A stretch of DNA of 64,000 nucleotides. Source: Candidatus Litorirhabdus singularis (GTDB lineage: Bacteria > Pseudomonadota > Gammaproteobacteria > Pseudomonadales > Halieaceae). Position numbers and translations under genes: made by a program. Of this stretch, positions 26,447-36,167 are shown one piece after another (within the stretch, counting starts at the first letter, position 1; the number at the start of each line of letters is the position of its first letter). The notes beneath the pieces were generated by a model that was not told the origin of the DNA, made no database searches, and worked only from the letters and a program-made list of their open reading frames with translations. Location: assembly GCF_026262625.1 (NCBI RefSeq), contig NZ_SHNN01000001.1, positions 1,674,001 to 1,738,000 of the forward strand. The letters run 5' to 3'.

Positions 26447-27337
26447 ATGCAAGAAAATTACCTGGATATCAGCGGCGTCGGTATTGAGTTCCCTACCGAC
26501 GAGGCCCCCTTCAGGGCATTACAGGACATCAATCTTAAGATCAGCCGGGGTGAGTTCATCTCACTGATCGGCCACTCCGGCTGCGGCAAGTCGACCCTGC
26601 TGAACATTGTCGCCGGTCTCGAGAATGCCACCGAGGGCGGCGTGATACTGGAAGGTAAAGAGGTTGATGAACCCGGGCCAGACCGAGCCGTGGTGTTTCA
26701 GCATCACGCACTGATGCCCTGGCTGACTGTTTACGAGAACGTTGAGCTGGCGGTCAGGCAAGTGTTCAAGGGGAAGAAAAACCGCGCCGAAATGCGTGAA
26801 TGGATTGAGCATAATCTGCGGCTCGTACATATGGAACATGCTGTGGGCAAGCTTCCAGCGGAGATTTCCGGTGGCATGAAGCAGCGGGTTGGTATTGCCC
26901 GCTGCCTGGCGATGCAACCCAAGGTTCTGCTCATGGACGAACCTTTCGGTGCGCTGGACGCGCTGACCCGCGCTCACTTGCAGGATTCACTGATGGATAT
27001 TCAGGCCGAGGTGGGTAATACGGTCATTATGATTACCCATGACGTGGACGAGGCCGTGCTGTTGTCAGATCGTATTGTCATGATGACCAACGGTCCTGCC
27101 GCTACCATTGGAGAGGTGCTGAAGATCGAACTGGAGCGGCCCCGGGACCGTCTGGCACTGGCGGAGGATGCCGGTTTCAACCACCACCGTCAGCAGGTGC
27201 TCAACTTCCTCTACGCCAAGCAGAAAAATCCCGAGACGCTCAAGCAGGAGGCGGCGTTAGGGGTAGCTCAAGAATCTCCAGCATTGGCAACGCCTCGCGC
27301 GACGGAGAACAAACTCAGCAGCGAGCAGGCAGCATAG
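26447..27337 (+). CDS. nrtC: Nitrate ABC transporter ATP-binding protein
   Basis: A 296-residue ATPase with Walker A GHSGCGKST, Q-loop VFQHHALMPW, signature SGGMKQRVGIARCLA, Walker B VLLMDEPFGALD and switch His in MITHDVDEAV. It lacks the extra C-terminal NrtA-like domain of cyanobacterial NrtC, so by architecture it is closer to NrtD/NasD; the symbol is used in the broad sense. The last 40 residues are low-complexity Ala/Glu. Confidence 0.92.
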   Translation: MQENYLDISGVGIEFPTDEAPFRALQDINLKISRGEFISLIGHSGCGKSTLLNIVAGLENATEGGVILEGKEVDEPGPDRAVVFQHHALMPWLTVYENVELAVRQVFKGKKNRAEMREWIEHNLRLVHMEHAVGKLPAEISGGMKQRVGIARCLAMQPKVLLMDEPFGALDALTRAHLQDSLMDIQAEVGNTVIMITHDVDEAVLLSDRIVMMTNGPAATIGEVLKIELERPRDRLALAEDAGFNHHRQQVLNFLYAKQKNPETLKQEAALGVAQESPALATPRATENKLSSEQAA

Positions 27338-27348
27338 GAACTCTCAAA

Positions 27349-29886
27349 ATGACAAAGAAACCCCTGAAGGTTGTGGTTGTTGGCAATGGGATGGTCGGCC
27401 ATCACTTTACCGAGGCCCTGGCTCACAGTAACGCTGTTGTCACTATTACAGTCATCGGTGGCGAGACCAGACCCGCGTATGATCGAGTTCACTTGTCGGA
27501 GGTCTTTGCCGGCAAAGAGCCAGGTGAGCTTGCTCTGACCAGTCGCGAGGCCTACCAGGCCATGGGTGTTAAGGCTCACTTCGGTGATCCGGTCAGTCGT
27601 ATTGATCGGGAACAGCAGGAGGTGATTACCGCAGGGGGCCAGTGTTTTGCTTACGACAAGCTGGTGCTGGCAACGGGTTCCTACCCGTTTGTACCGCCCA
27701 TTCCGGGTGGCGACCAGAAAGGCTGTCTGACCTATCGGACCATTGATGACCTGGGTGAAATCAAAGCCGCAGCGGCAAACGCCAGGACCGGCGTTGTGGT
27801 TGGCGGCGGCCTGCTTGGACTGGAGTGCGCCAATGCACTACTAAACCTGGGTCTGGAGACGCACGTTGTTGAATTCGCACCTGGCCTGATGGGTGTGCAG
27901 CTTGATGACGGCGGCGGCCGCATGCTGAGACGCAAGATTGAAGCACTTGGCGTCCACGTGCACACCAGTAAGGCAACCCAACAAATCGTTGCTGGCAGTG
28001 AACATGCTATGGCCATGGAGTTTGCCGACGAGAGCCGACTGGAGACAGACATGATTGTCTTTTCTGCAGGCATTCGCCCCTATGACCAGTTGGCTGCGCA
28101 GGCAGGTCTGGAGCTGGGCGAGCGAGGCGGCATTGTGATTGACTACAACTGCCGCACCAGCGATTCCAACATACTTGCCATCGGTGAGTGTGCGCTTTTT
28201 GGCGGCCGTATCTTTGGTCTGGTGGCACCGGGCTACCGCATGGCAGAAGCGGCGGTGTCGCAGTTCACCGCTGAAAAACTCGCTTTTCAGGGTGCCGATA
28301 TGAGCACCAAATTAAAGTTGATGGGGGTGGACGTCGGCTCAATAGGCGATGCCCATGGCCGCGAACCCGGCTCCATTGCCTGGGTATTCAGCGACGAACG
28401 TGAAGAGATTTACAAGCGTCTGGTGGTCAATGCAGCCGGTGACAAGCTGCTTGGTGCGGTGCTGGTAGGCGACTGCAGCGAATACGACAGTCTGTTGCAG
28501 TACTTCCTTAACGGCATCGACTTACCGGCGGACCCAGCCAGCCTGATCCTGCCTAACGTGGAGGGTGCCCCCCAATTGGGCGCTGCGGCGCTGCCGGCTT
28601 CCGCCACTATTTGCAGCTGCCACAATGTGAGCAAGGGCGATATCGCTGGAGCCTTCGATGTAGGCTGCTGCTCGCTGGGTGATATCAAAGGCGCCACCAA
28701 GGCCAGCACCGGTTGTGGTGGCTGCGCTGCATTGCTCAAGACCTGCGTTGACGCTGAAATGCTTGATCGTGGCATGAGCGTAAATACGAGTATTTGCGAG
28801 CATTTTCCCTATACCCGACAGGAGCTGTATCACCTGATCAGGGTTGGAGACATACGCGATTTTGACAGCCTGCTCGAGGCCCATGGCAGCGGCCTGGGCT
28901 GCGATATCTGCAAGCCGACGGCGGCTTCAATTCTTGCCAGTTGCTGGAACGATTACATCCTCAAGGAGCAGCACACGGGACTGCAGGATACGAACGACCG
29001 CTACCTCGCCAATATGCAGAAGAACGGTACCTATTCTATCGTGCCGCGCATCGCCGGCGGCGAGATCACCCCGGCCAAATTGATTGTACTGGGAGAGGTC
29101 GCTCGTGATTACGACCTTTATACCAAGGTTACCGGTGGTCAGCGCATCGACCTGTTCGGCGCGCGTGGCGAAGATCTGCCGGCCATCTGGGAGCGCCTTA
29201 TCGCCTCAGGATTTGAAACCGGACATGCTTACGCCAAGTCGCTGCGCACTGTGAAGTCTTGTGTCGGCAGCACCTGGTGTCGCTTCGGAGTCAGCGATTC
29301 TGTGGCGATGGCGATCACTATAGAGAACCGCTACAAGGGCCTGCGCTCACCGCACAAGCTCAAATCGGCGGTGTCGGGCTGCACCCGGGAATGCGCCGAG
29401 GCGCAGAGTAAGGACTTCGGCGTTATAGCCACCGAGAATGGCTGGAATCTCTATGTGTGCGGCAACGGGGGTATGAAACCACGGCACGCAGATCTGTTTG
29501 CTACGGACCTTACCGATACTCAGCTCATACAGACCATCGATCGCTTTCTGATGTTTTACATTCGCACTGCCGACCGCCTGCAGCGTACCTCGGTCTGGCT
29601 GGATAACCTCGAAGGCGGACTGGACTACCTCAAGGCGGTGATTTTGGAAGATAGCCTCTCTATTGGCGCGGAGCTGGAAGCTGAAATGGAGGCAGTGGTA
29701 GCAAGTTACCAATGCGAATGGCGCACCACGGTAGAAGACGGTGAGAAGTCTGGCCGCTTCGCCCATTTCGTCAACAGTGAGCAGGGTGACAGCAACATAG
29801 TCTTCGTCAGTGAACGCGACCAGCCCAGGCCAGCTACAGCAGCAGAGCGTGACGGCGATAAAACCGACATATTGGCGACAGGGTAA
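27349..29886 (+). CDS. nirB: Nitrite reductase (NADH) large subunit
   Basis: An 845-residue cytoplasmic assimilatory nitrite reductase. In order: FAD-binding domain (VVVVGNGMVGHHFTEAL), NADH-binding site (VVGGGLLGLECANALLNLG, about 145-163), BFD-like [2Fe-2S] Cys region from about residue 422 (CSCHN, CGGC), a second such region (GCDICKP), and the siroheme/4Fe-4S domain with SCVGSTWC (about 637-644) and SGCTREC (about 675-681). It reduces nitrite to ammonium with NADH. AGGAA precedes the ATG. Co-operonic with nirD and nasA. Confidence 0.95.
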   Translation: MTKKPLKVVVVGNGMVGHHFTEALAHSNAVVTITVIGGETRPAYDRVHLSEVFAGKEPGELALTSREAYQAMGVKAHFGDPVSRIDREQQEVITAGGQCFAYDKLVLATGSYPFVPPIPGGDQKGCLTYRTIDDLGEIKAAAANARTGVVVGGGLLGLECANALLNLGLETHVVEFAPGLMGVQLDDGGGRMLRRKIEALGVHVHTSKATQQIVAGSEHAMAMEFADESRLETDMIVFSAGIRPYDQLAAQAGLELGERGGIVIDYNCRTSDSNILAIGECALFGGRIFGLVAPGYRMAEAAVSQFTAEKLAFQGADMSTKLKLMGVDVGSIGDAHGREPGSIAWVFSDEREEIYKRLVVNAAGDKLLGAVLVGDCSEYDSLLQYFLNGIDLPADPASLILPNVEGAPQLGAAALPASATICSCHNVSKGDIAGAFDVGCCSLGDIKGATKASTGCGGCAALLKTCVDAEMLDRGMSVNTSICEHFPYTRQELYHLIRVGDIRDFDSLLEAHGSGLGCDICKPTAASILASCWNDYILKEQHTGLQDTNDRYLANMQKNGTYSIVPRIAGGEITPAKLIVLGEVARDYDLYTKVTGGQRIDLFGARGEDLPAIWERLIASGFETGHAYAKSLRTVKSCVGSTWCRFGVSDSVAMAITIENRYKGLRSPHKLKSAVSGCTRECAEAQSKDFGVIATENGWNLYVCGNGGMKPRHADLFATDLTDTQLIQTIDRFLMFYIRTADRLQRTSVWLDNLEGGLDYLKAVILEDSLSIGAELEAEMEAVVASYQCEWRTTVEDGEKSGRFAHFVNSEQGDSNIVFVSERDQPRPATAAERDGDKTDILATG

Positions 29887-29892
29887 ACAGCT

Positions 29893-30222
29893 ATGAAGCA
29901 GTGGGAAACAATATGTCAGGTCTCTGATATTCCGCTTAACAGCGGTCGAGCGGCGCTGCTGGGTAAGCAGCAGGTCGCGGTTTTCAGAATCAGCAATGCG
30001 GGCATTGAAGAGTTCTACGCTATCGACAATCACGATCCGTTTAGCGGCGCCAACGTTATTTCACGCGGCATTATTGGAAGTCTGAAGGATCAACTGGTAG
30101 TCGCCAGCCCAGTATACAAACAGCATTTTTGCCTGCGAACCGGAGCCTGCCTGGAAGAAAATGTTCAACTGCGGACCTGGAAAGTACGCACACAGGGCGA
30201 CAACGTTCAGGTAGGGCAATAA
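29893..30222 (+). CDS. nirD: Nitrite reductase (NADH) small subunit
   Basis: A 109-residue NirD: a Rieske-like fold (AVFRISNAGIEEFYAIDNHDPFS, then YKQHFCLRTGACLEE) without the paired Cys/His ligands of true Rieske proteins, as usual for NirD. It associates with NirB. It starts 6 bases after nirB and ends 4 bases before nasA. Confidence 0.93.
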   Translation: MKQWETICQVSDIPLNSGRAALLGKQQVAVFRISNAGIEEFYAIDNHDPFSGANVISRGIIGSLKDQLVVASPVYKQHFCLRTGACLEENVQLRTWKVRTQGDNVQVGQ

Positions 30223-30226
30223 CATC

Positions 30227-32425
30227 ATGCTATTTGGTAAACGCAAGAAGAAACCGATCAAGCTACCGGACAAGGGCGTGCAGGAATGGAAGTACGCTAC
30301 CTGCGGTTACTGCTCTACCGGCTGCGCGCTTGAGGTTGGCCTGAACGCCAACGGCGAGGCCGTCACAACTCGCGGCGTGGCAGATGCCCCTGTCAATCGC
30401 GGCAAGCTGTGTATCAAGGGTATTACCGAGGCGGGTATTTTTAACGCCAGCGGACGCGGCACCGAACCGCTGGTGCGCGCCCAGCACTGGGAACCTTGGC
30501 AGACCACTGACTGGGATAGTGCGCTTGATCACAGTGCCAGCGAAATGCAGCGCATCGCCGAGCAATATGGTCGTGATGCGGTAGCCATCGTGTCTACCGG
30601 GCAAATTCTGACTGAGGAGTTCTACACTCTGGGCAAGCTGACCCGTGGACTCATCGGCACCAACAACTATTGCGGCAATACCACGTTGTGCATGGCGTCT
30701 GCCGTGTCGGGTTACAAGCGCTCATTTGGCGCCGACGGGCCGCCAGGTTGTTATGATGATTTTTCTGACACCGATTGCCTGCTGGCCTTTGGGTCTAATC
30801 TTCCGGAACAACATCCGGTTATTTACTGGCGTTTGAAAGAAGCCCTTGAGCAGCGCAAGTTTCCGATTATTGTGGTCGACCCGCGGGTCACCATGTTCGC
30901 CCAGTTCGCGGATATCCACCTGCCCATTACGCCGGGCACTGATCTGGTTCTGCTAAACGCGCTGGCCAACGTGATCCTTGAGGAAGGTCTTGCGGATGAA
31001 GATTATATCGCCGCTTACTGTCACGGCCGCGAGGAATTGCAGTCCTTGTGCCAGCGATATGATCCAGCTACTGCAGCGGGTATCTGTGGTATTGACGAAG
31101 ATACCATCCGTCAGGTTGCCAGACTCTACGCCAGCGCCGGCGCAGCCATGAGTATCTGGACCATGGGTATCAACCAGAGCACTCACGGCTCTGATGGCGT
31201 CTGCGCCATCAATAACCTGAACCTGATTACCGGCAATATTGGCAAGCCGGGCGGTACTTCCCTGTCCATTACCGGGCAGTGCAACGCCATGGGCACCCGC
31301 GAGTGGTCTTCCACCTCAGGCCTGCCCGGCTACCGCACCCTGGAAAATCCGCAGCACCGGCGTGAGGTGGCAGAGTTCTGGAACGTCGATGAAGGCTTCT
31401 TCCCGCCCAGCCGCGGGCTCGCTATGACCGACATTTTTCCGGCCATAGAGTCCGGTCAGATAAAGGCGCTGTGGCTGGTTGCTACTAACCCGATGACCTC
31501 CATGCCCAATACCGCGCGCATGCGCCGCATTCTGGAGAAGCTGGAGTTTTGCGTAGTGCAGGATTCCTACGCTGATGTCGAGGCTAACCAATATGCGCAC
31601 GTCTACTTGCCTGCCTCACTCTGGGCTGAGAAGGAAGGTACTTTCACCAATACCGAGCGGCGGGTCAATCTGGTCACTCAGGTCAAACCACCGCTGGCAA
31701 ATTCCAAGCCGGATTTGTGGATATTCAATGAGATGGCTAAACGTTGGCCAAAATCGGAAAAAATGACATTCCCCGAGACTGCCAGCGAGGTATTTGAAGA
31801 AATGAAACTCCTGTCGACGGGAACGGGTGCTAACGGCGCGCCGCGTAACCTGGATATCTCGGGAATGAGCCATGAAGCTATCTTGCAAGCGCGCGGCCTG
31901 CAATGGCCAATGCGCGCCGGCGACAGCAGCGGTAGTGCCAGACTCTATGCCGATGGCGTTTTTCCGTACCCGGACGGCAAGGCCAAGCTGTTGGCTATGG
32001 AGTGGAAGGACAACAACGAAACGCCAGACAATGACTTTCCTTTCTGGCTCAATAGCGGCCGCGTGGTAGAACACTTCCACACGCGTACCCGTACCGGAAA
32101 AGTAGGTAATTGCAACAAGTTCAGCCCAACCGCCTATATGGAGATAAACCCCAAGGCGGCGCAGGACCAGGGCATCAATCACATGGACTATGTGCGTCTG
32201 GTTAGCCGCCGCGGTGATGCCATAGTTCTGGCGCAGCTCACCGAACGGGTGCCCTACAACATGGTATTTGTGCCGTTCCACTACCACGATTGCGTTAATC
32301 GCCTGTCACTGGGTCTTCTGGACCCGCACTCGAGGCAGCCGGCTTTCAAGCAATGCGCTGTCAGAGTGGAGCCAACTGATCAGGAGCAGGCCGCGCGTAT
32401 GAACCTGGAATTGAGGGCCTACTGA
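30227..32425 (+). CDS. nasA: Assimilatory nitrate reductase catalytic subunit
   Basis: A 732-residue molybdopterin oxidoreductase, reducing nitrate to nitrite. The N-terminal [4Fe-4S] site is C26, C29, C33 and C62 (CGYCSTGC, GKLC). Cofactor-domain signatures include GTNNYCGNTTLCMASAV (the Cys here being the likely Mo ligand region), LNLITGNIGKPGGTSLSITG and the C-terminal molydopterin-dinucleotide domain. There is no Tat signal, so it is cytoplasmic. It lacks the C-terminal BFD [2Fe-2S] domain of long NasA proteins, so electrons must come from a partner, and the next gene, overlapping by one base (TGATG), encodes a candidate. Confidence 0.93.
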   Translation: MLFGKRKKKPIKLPDKGVQEWKYATCGYCSTGCALEVGLNANGEAVTTRGVADAPVNRGKLCIKGITEAGIFNASGRGTEPLVRAQHWEPWQTTDWDSALDHSASEMQRIAEQYGRDAVAIVSTGQILTEEFYTLGKLTRGLIGTNNYCGNTTLCMASAVSGYKRSFGADGPPGCYDDFSDTDCLLAFGSNLPEQHPVIYWRLKEALEQRKFPIIVVDPRVTMFAQFADIHLPITPGTDLVLLNALANVILEEGLADEDYIAAYCHGREELQSLCQRYDPATAAGICGIDEDTIRQVARLYASAGAAMSIWTMGINQSTHGSDGVCAINNLNLITGNIGKPGGTSLSITGQCNAMGTREWSSTSGLPGYRTLENPQHRREVAEFWNVDEGFFPPSRGLAMTDIFPAIESGQIKALWLVATNPMTSMPNTARMRRILEKLEFCVVQDSYADVEANQYAHVYLPASLWAEKEGTFTNTERRVNLVTQVKPPLANSKPDLWIFNEMAKRWPKSEKMTFPETASEVFEEMKLLSTGTGANGAPRNLDISGMSHEAILQARGLQWPMRAGDSSGSARLYADGVFPYPDGKAKLLAMEWKDNNETPDNDFPFWLNSGRVVEHFHTRTRTGKVGNCNKFSPTAYMEINPKAAQDQGINHMDYVRLVSRRGDAIVLAQLTERVPYNMVFVPFHYHDCVNRLSLGLLDPHSRQPAFKQCAVRVEPTDQEQAARMNLELRAY

Positions 32426-34299
32426 TGAGCGTTGAAATTTTTGAAGCCATTACCTCACAGCGATCTTCCGAATCAATATTTCCGCTGCGTGACAATGAGC
32501 CGGAATATGGCAAGCTCAATGATCCCACTAGTGACGAGCGTAATCGTTACGGCAAGCTCATAGCCTTGACTGACCTGGTTGATCAGGCAGAGTCGCTGAA
32601 CATTAACGGCGTTACTGAAAAAGGATTTAATCCCAACCGTAACAAGCAACACGCATTTCACTTTACTGCTGACAACTGTATCGGTTGCCATGCCTGTGAG
32701 TCAGCTTGTGCAGAGAAAAACGACACGCCGGCGCATTTGAGCTTTCGCTCAGTGGGCTATGTAGAGGGCGGTACCTACCCGAACTACACGCGCATGAATA
32801 TCTCAATGGCTTGCAATCACTGTGATGATCCTGTTTGCCTGAAAGGCTGCCCCACCAACGCCTATACCAAGCACGAGGCTTACGGCGCAGTCATTCAGGA
32901 TCCGGACATATGCTTCGGCTGTGGCTACTGTACCTGGGTCTGTCCCTACAATGCACCACAGCTTGACCCGGAGGCGGGTCAGGTTGAAAAGTGCAATATG
33001 TGCGTAGACCGGCTTGAGGTGGGGCTGAAGCCGGCCTGTGTTAGCGCCTGCCTGGGCAATGCGCTCGACTTCGGCGTAGTCGAAAACACTCCGGATAACC
33101 GCGAGCAGATAAACACCAGTATCCCCGGCTTTCCCGACCCGGCGATATCGCACCCCAATATCCGCTTCCAGCAAACCAAAAGCATGCCCCGGGAGATGTC
33201 TCGCACCGATTCAGCGCCCATCAAGTATCGCCGCGACGACGCTACCGGTAATTACAAGCCGACTCTGGATAGCAAAAGCGGCAGTGCGCGCCAGTGGAAC
33301 CTGGCCAGACTGAGCAGTCGGGAAAATCCGCTGGTGCTATTCACGCTGGCGAGTCAGGCTGCGATTGGCACTTTCGTCATCAGCTGGCTGGGGTGGTTCG
33401 GAGCCAGTTCACTGGCGCCCATCGGTCAAATGGGTACCTACCAGAGCCTGGTGCTAGTCAGCCTGTTCCTGATTGGCGGCGGCCTTGGTATGTCGGCGCT
33501 GCACTTGGGCAAACCGGTACGGTTCTATCGAGGCTTCAACAATCTGCGCTACTCGCCCATGGCGCGCGAGGGCGCCTGCGCTGCACTGTTCATGGCATTT
33601 GCCGGTCTGCACTGGCTGGCCAGTGTTGCGCAACTGCCAGTTCTTAATGAGATGCTGCCGGCAATCGCGCATGTACAGGGTCTCGCTAGCGTAACCGCCA
33701 GCGTTACCGGTGCAGCAGCATTGCTGGCAGCTGCGGGTACCCTGTATTACATGTACCGATGTTATCGAATCAAGGCTCGACCGTTTTGGGACCATTGGCA
33801 GTCTGGTAGTGCTTTTGTCGGTGCCACTGCGCAGCTGGGTGCCGCTGTCTGCGGTACTTTCGCGCTGCTCACTGGTTCTGCAGACGCGCCGCTTCTGTCG
33901 ACACTCGCAGCCATTATGCTGTGCGGTACGGTAGTGGAGGCAATAGGGTTGATCGCCCATGCTCGGAGCATGACGCTCTCTGCTTCCGAAGGCGCTGTAT
34001 CACACTACGCGCAGACGACCACTTTCGGTAAAACCTGGTTGCTCAGAAACTGCAGTCTCGGGCTACTGTTATGTTTGCTGGCGGTTTTCATTGTGCAGCC
34101 TGCTGCCTGGCTATGGGTAGGTGCAGTTGCGCTAAGCCTGGGCGCCGCGCTGATCAGTCGGGCTCTGTTCTACGTTTTGGTGGTTCCCACTACAATGCCG
34201 GGCGCTTTCTTCTGGAAAAACAAAGGCTTCGAAGAGCACGCTCGTGATATCGGTCTGGCCAATCTGCCGCAGACCGGTGTCTCACCGCGTGGTCATTAG
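32425..34299 (+). CDS. 4Fe-4S ferredoxin / DmsC-like membrane-anchor fusion
   Basis: A 624-residue fusion. The N-terminal half is a DmsB-like four-cluster ferredoxin: C85/C88/C91/C95 ([11 protein letters not shown]), [24 protein letters not shown] and CNMC...CVSAC. The second half from about residue 290 has eight membrane helices like DmsC/NrfD-type quinol-oxidising anchors ([33 protein letters not shown]). With no signal peptide, the clusters face the cytoplasm beside NasA. The inferred role is to pass electrons from membrane quinol to NasA, in place of the NAD(P)H or ferredoxin donors of textbook assimilatory reductases. Overlap with nasA supports a complex. Confidence 0.88.
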   Translation: MSVEIFEAITSQRSSESIFPLRDNEPEYGKLNDPTSDERNRYGKLIALTDLVDQAESLNINGVTEKGFNPNRNKQHAFHFTADNCIGCHACESACAEKNDTPAHLSFRSVGYVEGGTYPNYTRMNISMACNHCDDPVCLKGCPTNAYTKHEAYGAVIQDPDICFGCGYCTWVCPYNAPQLDPEAGQVEKCNMCVDRLEVGLKPACVSACLGNALDFGVVENTPDNREQINTSIPGFPDPAISHPNIRFQQTKSMPREMSRTDSAPIKYRRDDATGNYKPTLDSKSGSARQWNLARLSSRENPLVLFTLASQAAIGTFVISWLGWFGASSLAPIGQMGTYQSLVLVSLFLIGGGLGMSALHLGKPVRFYRGFNNLRYSPMAREGACAALFMAFAGLHWLASVAQLPVLNEMLPAIAHVQGLASVTASVTGAAALLAAAGTLYYMYRCYRIKARPFWDHWQSGSAFVGATAQLGAAVCGTFALLTGSADAPLLSTLAAIMLCGTVVEAIGLIAHARSMTLSASEGAVSHYAQTTTFGKTWLLRNCSLGLLLCLLAVFIVQPAAWLWVGAVALSLGAALISRALFYVLVVPTTMPGAFFWKNKGFEEHARDIGLANLPQTGVSPRGH

Positions 34300-34769
34300 A
34301 GTCCCAGGGCAGACAAACCAGGGTGATCAATAGGGCGTGGTCCCTGTGGCCAGCGGAACTTGCGATCTATTTCAGCGATCGCCCAGTCGTTAATACTGGC
34401 GTGGCGGGTTTGCATAAGGCCCTGCATGTCGAACTCCCAGTTTTCGTTACCGTAACTGCGGAACCACTGACCCTGATCATCATGCCACTCGTAAGCAAAT
34501 CTGACAGCAATACGATTGCCGGCGCAGGCCCATAGCTCTTTGACCAGACGATACTCACACTCGCGTTGCCATTTCTCCGTGAGGAATTTCTCGATCGCAG
34601 CACGGCCGCTAAAGAACCTGTTGCGATTGCGCCAGATGGAGTCTGGCGAATAGGCCAGCGCAACCGCTGCGGGGTTCTTGCCGTTCCACGCGTCTTCCGC
34701 CTTTCTAACCTTCATTTCCGCATCTTCCAGGGAGAAAGGCGGTAGTGGGGGACGTATATTTTCTGTCAT
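34296..34769 (-). CDS. DUF1348 (NTF2-like) protein
   Basis: A 157-residue NTF2-fold protein of the DUF1348 family ([38 protein letters not shown], then the family's [20 protein letters not shown]-like region, here [19 protein letters not shown]). The family's activity is unknown; NTF2 folds often form small hydrolytic or binding pockets. It is last in the cyanate operon, 46 bases after cynS, and its stop overlaps the stop of the convergent nitrate operon. Confidence 0.85.
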   Translation of the reverse strand: MTENIRPPLPPFSLEDAEMKVRKAEDAWNGKNPAAVALAYSPDSIWRNRNRFFSGRAAIEKFLTEKWQRECEYRLVKELWACAGNRIAVRFAYEWHDDQGQWFRSYGNENWEFDMQGLMQTRHASINDWAIAEIDRKFRWPQGPRPIDHPGLSALGL

Positions 34770-34815
34770 ACTAGATCCTTAAGAAAGAGGGCGGCCAGGC
34801 GCGCGCCGCAGTTTT

Positions 34816-35256
34816 CTACCAGCTTTTGTAGGGCAGGAACTTCCCATTGAGAGTCAACAGCACACGATCACCCTTGGGATCTTCGATCTTGTCCACTTCC
34901 ATACTGAAGTCGATGGCGCTCATAATTCCATCGCCAAACTTTTCCTGTATTACTTCTTTGAGTGTCTCGCCGTATACGCCCACGACCTCATACAGTCGGT
35001 AGATCAATGGGTCTGTAGGCACGGCCTGGTCCCAGATTTTGGTTGGAAAGGCTTCCAGCGCCTTGGCCACTTCTTCGCCCAACCCAAGGTACTCGGCGAT
35101 CGCCGCGGCCTTTTCGGGAGGCGCGCTGTTCATGCCCAGACAGGCAGAAGTCAACCATACAGGCGACATGCCGGTATCTTTGCCAATTGTCTCCCAGCTC
35201 AAACCTTTTTCGAGTCTTGTGCTGACTATCAGGTCGGTCATTTCCAGTTTGTTCAT
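34816..35256 (-). CDS. cynS: Cyanate hydratase (cyanase)
   Basis: A 146-residue cyanase, converting cyanate plus bicarbonate to ammonia and CO2. The N-terminal helical HTH-like domain (VSTRLEKGLSWETIGKDTGM) is followed by the catalytic dimer domain; the catalytic triad can be placed at R87, E90 (YRLYEVVGVYGE) and S113 (GIMSAIDF). About 10 residues shorter than the E. coli enzyme, within family range. It follows the ABC importer genes by 17 bases, so imported cyanate is hydrolysed at once to supply nitrogen. Confidence 0.96.
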   Translation of the reverse strand: MNKLEMTDLIVSTRLEKGLSWETIGKDTGMSPVWLTSACLGMNSAPPEKAAAIAEYLGLGEEVAKALEAFPTKIWDQAVPTDPLIYRLYEVVGVYGETLKEVIQEKFGDGIMSAIDFSMEVDKIEDPKGDRVLLTLNGKFLPYKSW

Positions 35257-35273
35257 AAGGCCTCCTCGGCTTA

Positions 35274-36164
35274 TTAATTTGCAGCCACCAGGGCCGCTGT
35301 TTCAGTGTTAGTTGAGTTTTCATTGCCCACCCCGGAGATACTGGGGTCGATAAATGTTGGAGCCTGGCTGTCGCCGGTCTTTCGTTCACCGGAACGGTTG
35401 ACCAGAAAATTGACCAGATAGTTTCTGATTTTGTAGTAGGCGGGGTCTTCAACGATCGTGGCGCGTCCGCGCGGTCTGGGAATGTTGATCTTGACCGATT
35501 CAGCCACTCCTGCCCGCGGCCCATTGCTCATAAGAAGTATGCGGTCGGCGAGCAAAATTGCCTCGTCCACATCATGGGTGATCATGAACACGGTTTGTTG
35601 AGTTTCACTCCAGACCTTGATCAATTCATCCTGAATCACGCCTCTGGTCAGTGCATCAAGCGCGCCGAAGGGTTCATCAAGTAACAGGAGTTTCGGGCTG
35701 GTGGCGAAGGCTCGGGCGATACTGACGCGCTGGCGCATGCCCCCGGAGAGTTCAGACGGCTTGCGTTGCAGTGAGTCAGCAAGCCCCACCATCTCTAGAT
35801 AGCGCCTGCTGTGTTCAAGCACCTCCGCCTTACTCCATTGCGGCCAACGCGCTCTTACCCCGAAGCTTACGTTATGCAAGGTCGACAGCCAGGGCAGCAG
35901 GCTATAGTTCTGGAATACCACGCCGCGGTCCAGGCTAGGGCCGCGGATCTCCTTGCCTTCCATGATAATGCTGCCACGCGAGGGCATGTCCAGGCCTGCA
36001 AGGACATTGAGAATGGTGGACTTGCCACAGCCGGAGTGTCCGATTATGCAAACAAACTCTCCCTTCTCGATTCCAAAATTAACATCCTCGAACACCACCA
36101 GTTCGTCGCTCGCGGAGGTGTAAATCTTCGCCAGCTGTTCAATGCTGACAAATGGCTTGCTCAT
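35274..36164 (-). CDS. cynD: Cyanate/nitrate-type ABC transporter ATP-binding protein
   Basis: A 296-residue ATPase: Walker A GHSGCGKST, VFQNYSLLPW, signature LSGGMRQRVSIARAFA, Walker B LLLLDEPFGALD, and MITHDVDEAI. Same family as the nitrate importer ATPase at 26447. It starts three bases after the permease stop. The assignment as cyanate importer comes from the cyanase gene next to it. Confidence 0.9.
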   Translation of the reverse strand: MSKPFVSIEQLAKIYTSASDELVVFEDVNFGIEKGEFVCIIGHSGCGKSTILNVLAGLDMPSRGSIIMEGKEIRGPSLDRGVVFQNYSLLPWLSTLHNVSFGVRARWPQWSKAEVLEHSRRYLEMVGLADSLQRKPSELSGGMRQRVSIARAFATSPKLLLLDEPFGALDALTRGVIQDELIKVWSETQQTVFMITHDVDEAILLADRILLMSNGPRAGVAESVKINIPRPRGRATIVEDPAYYKIRNYLVNFLVNRSGERKTGDSQAPTFIDPSISGVGNENSTNTETAALVAAN

Positions 36165-36167
36165 TGT

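Noticed and set aside
31616-32287. 223-codon frame antisense to nasA
   Set aside because: It mirrors the molybdopterin-domain coding sequence and shows no recognisable motif or ribosome site.
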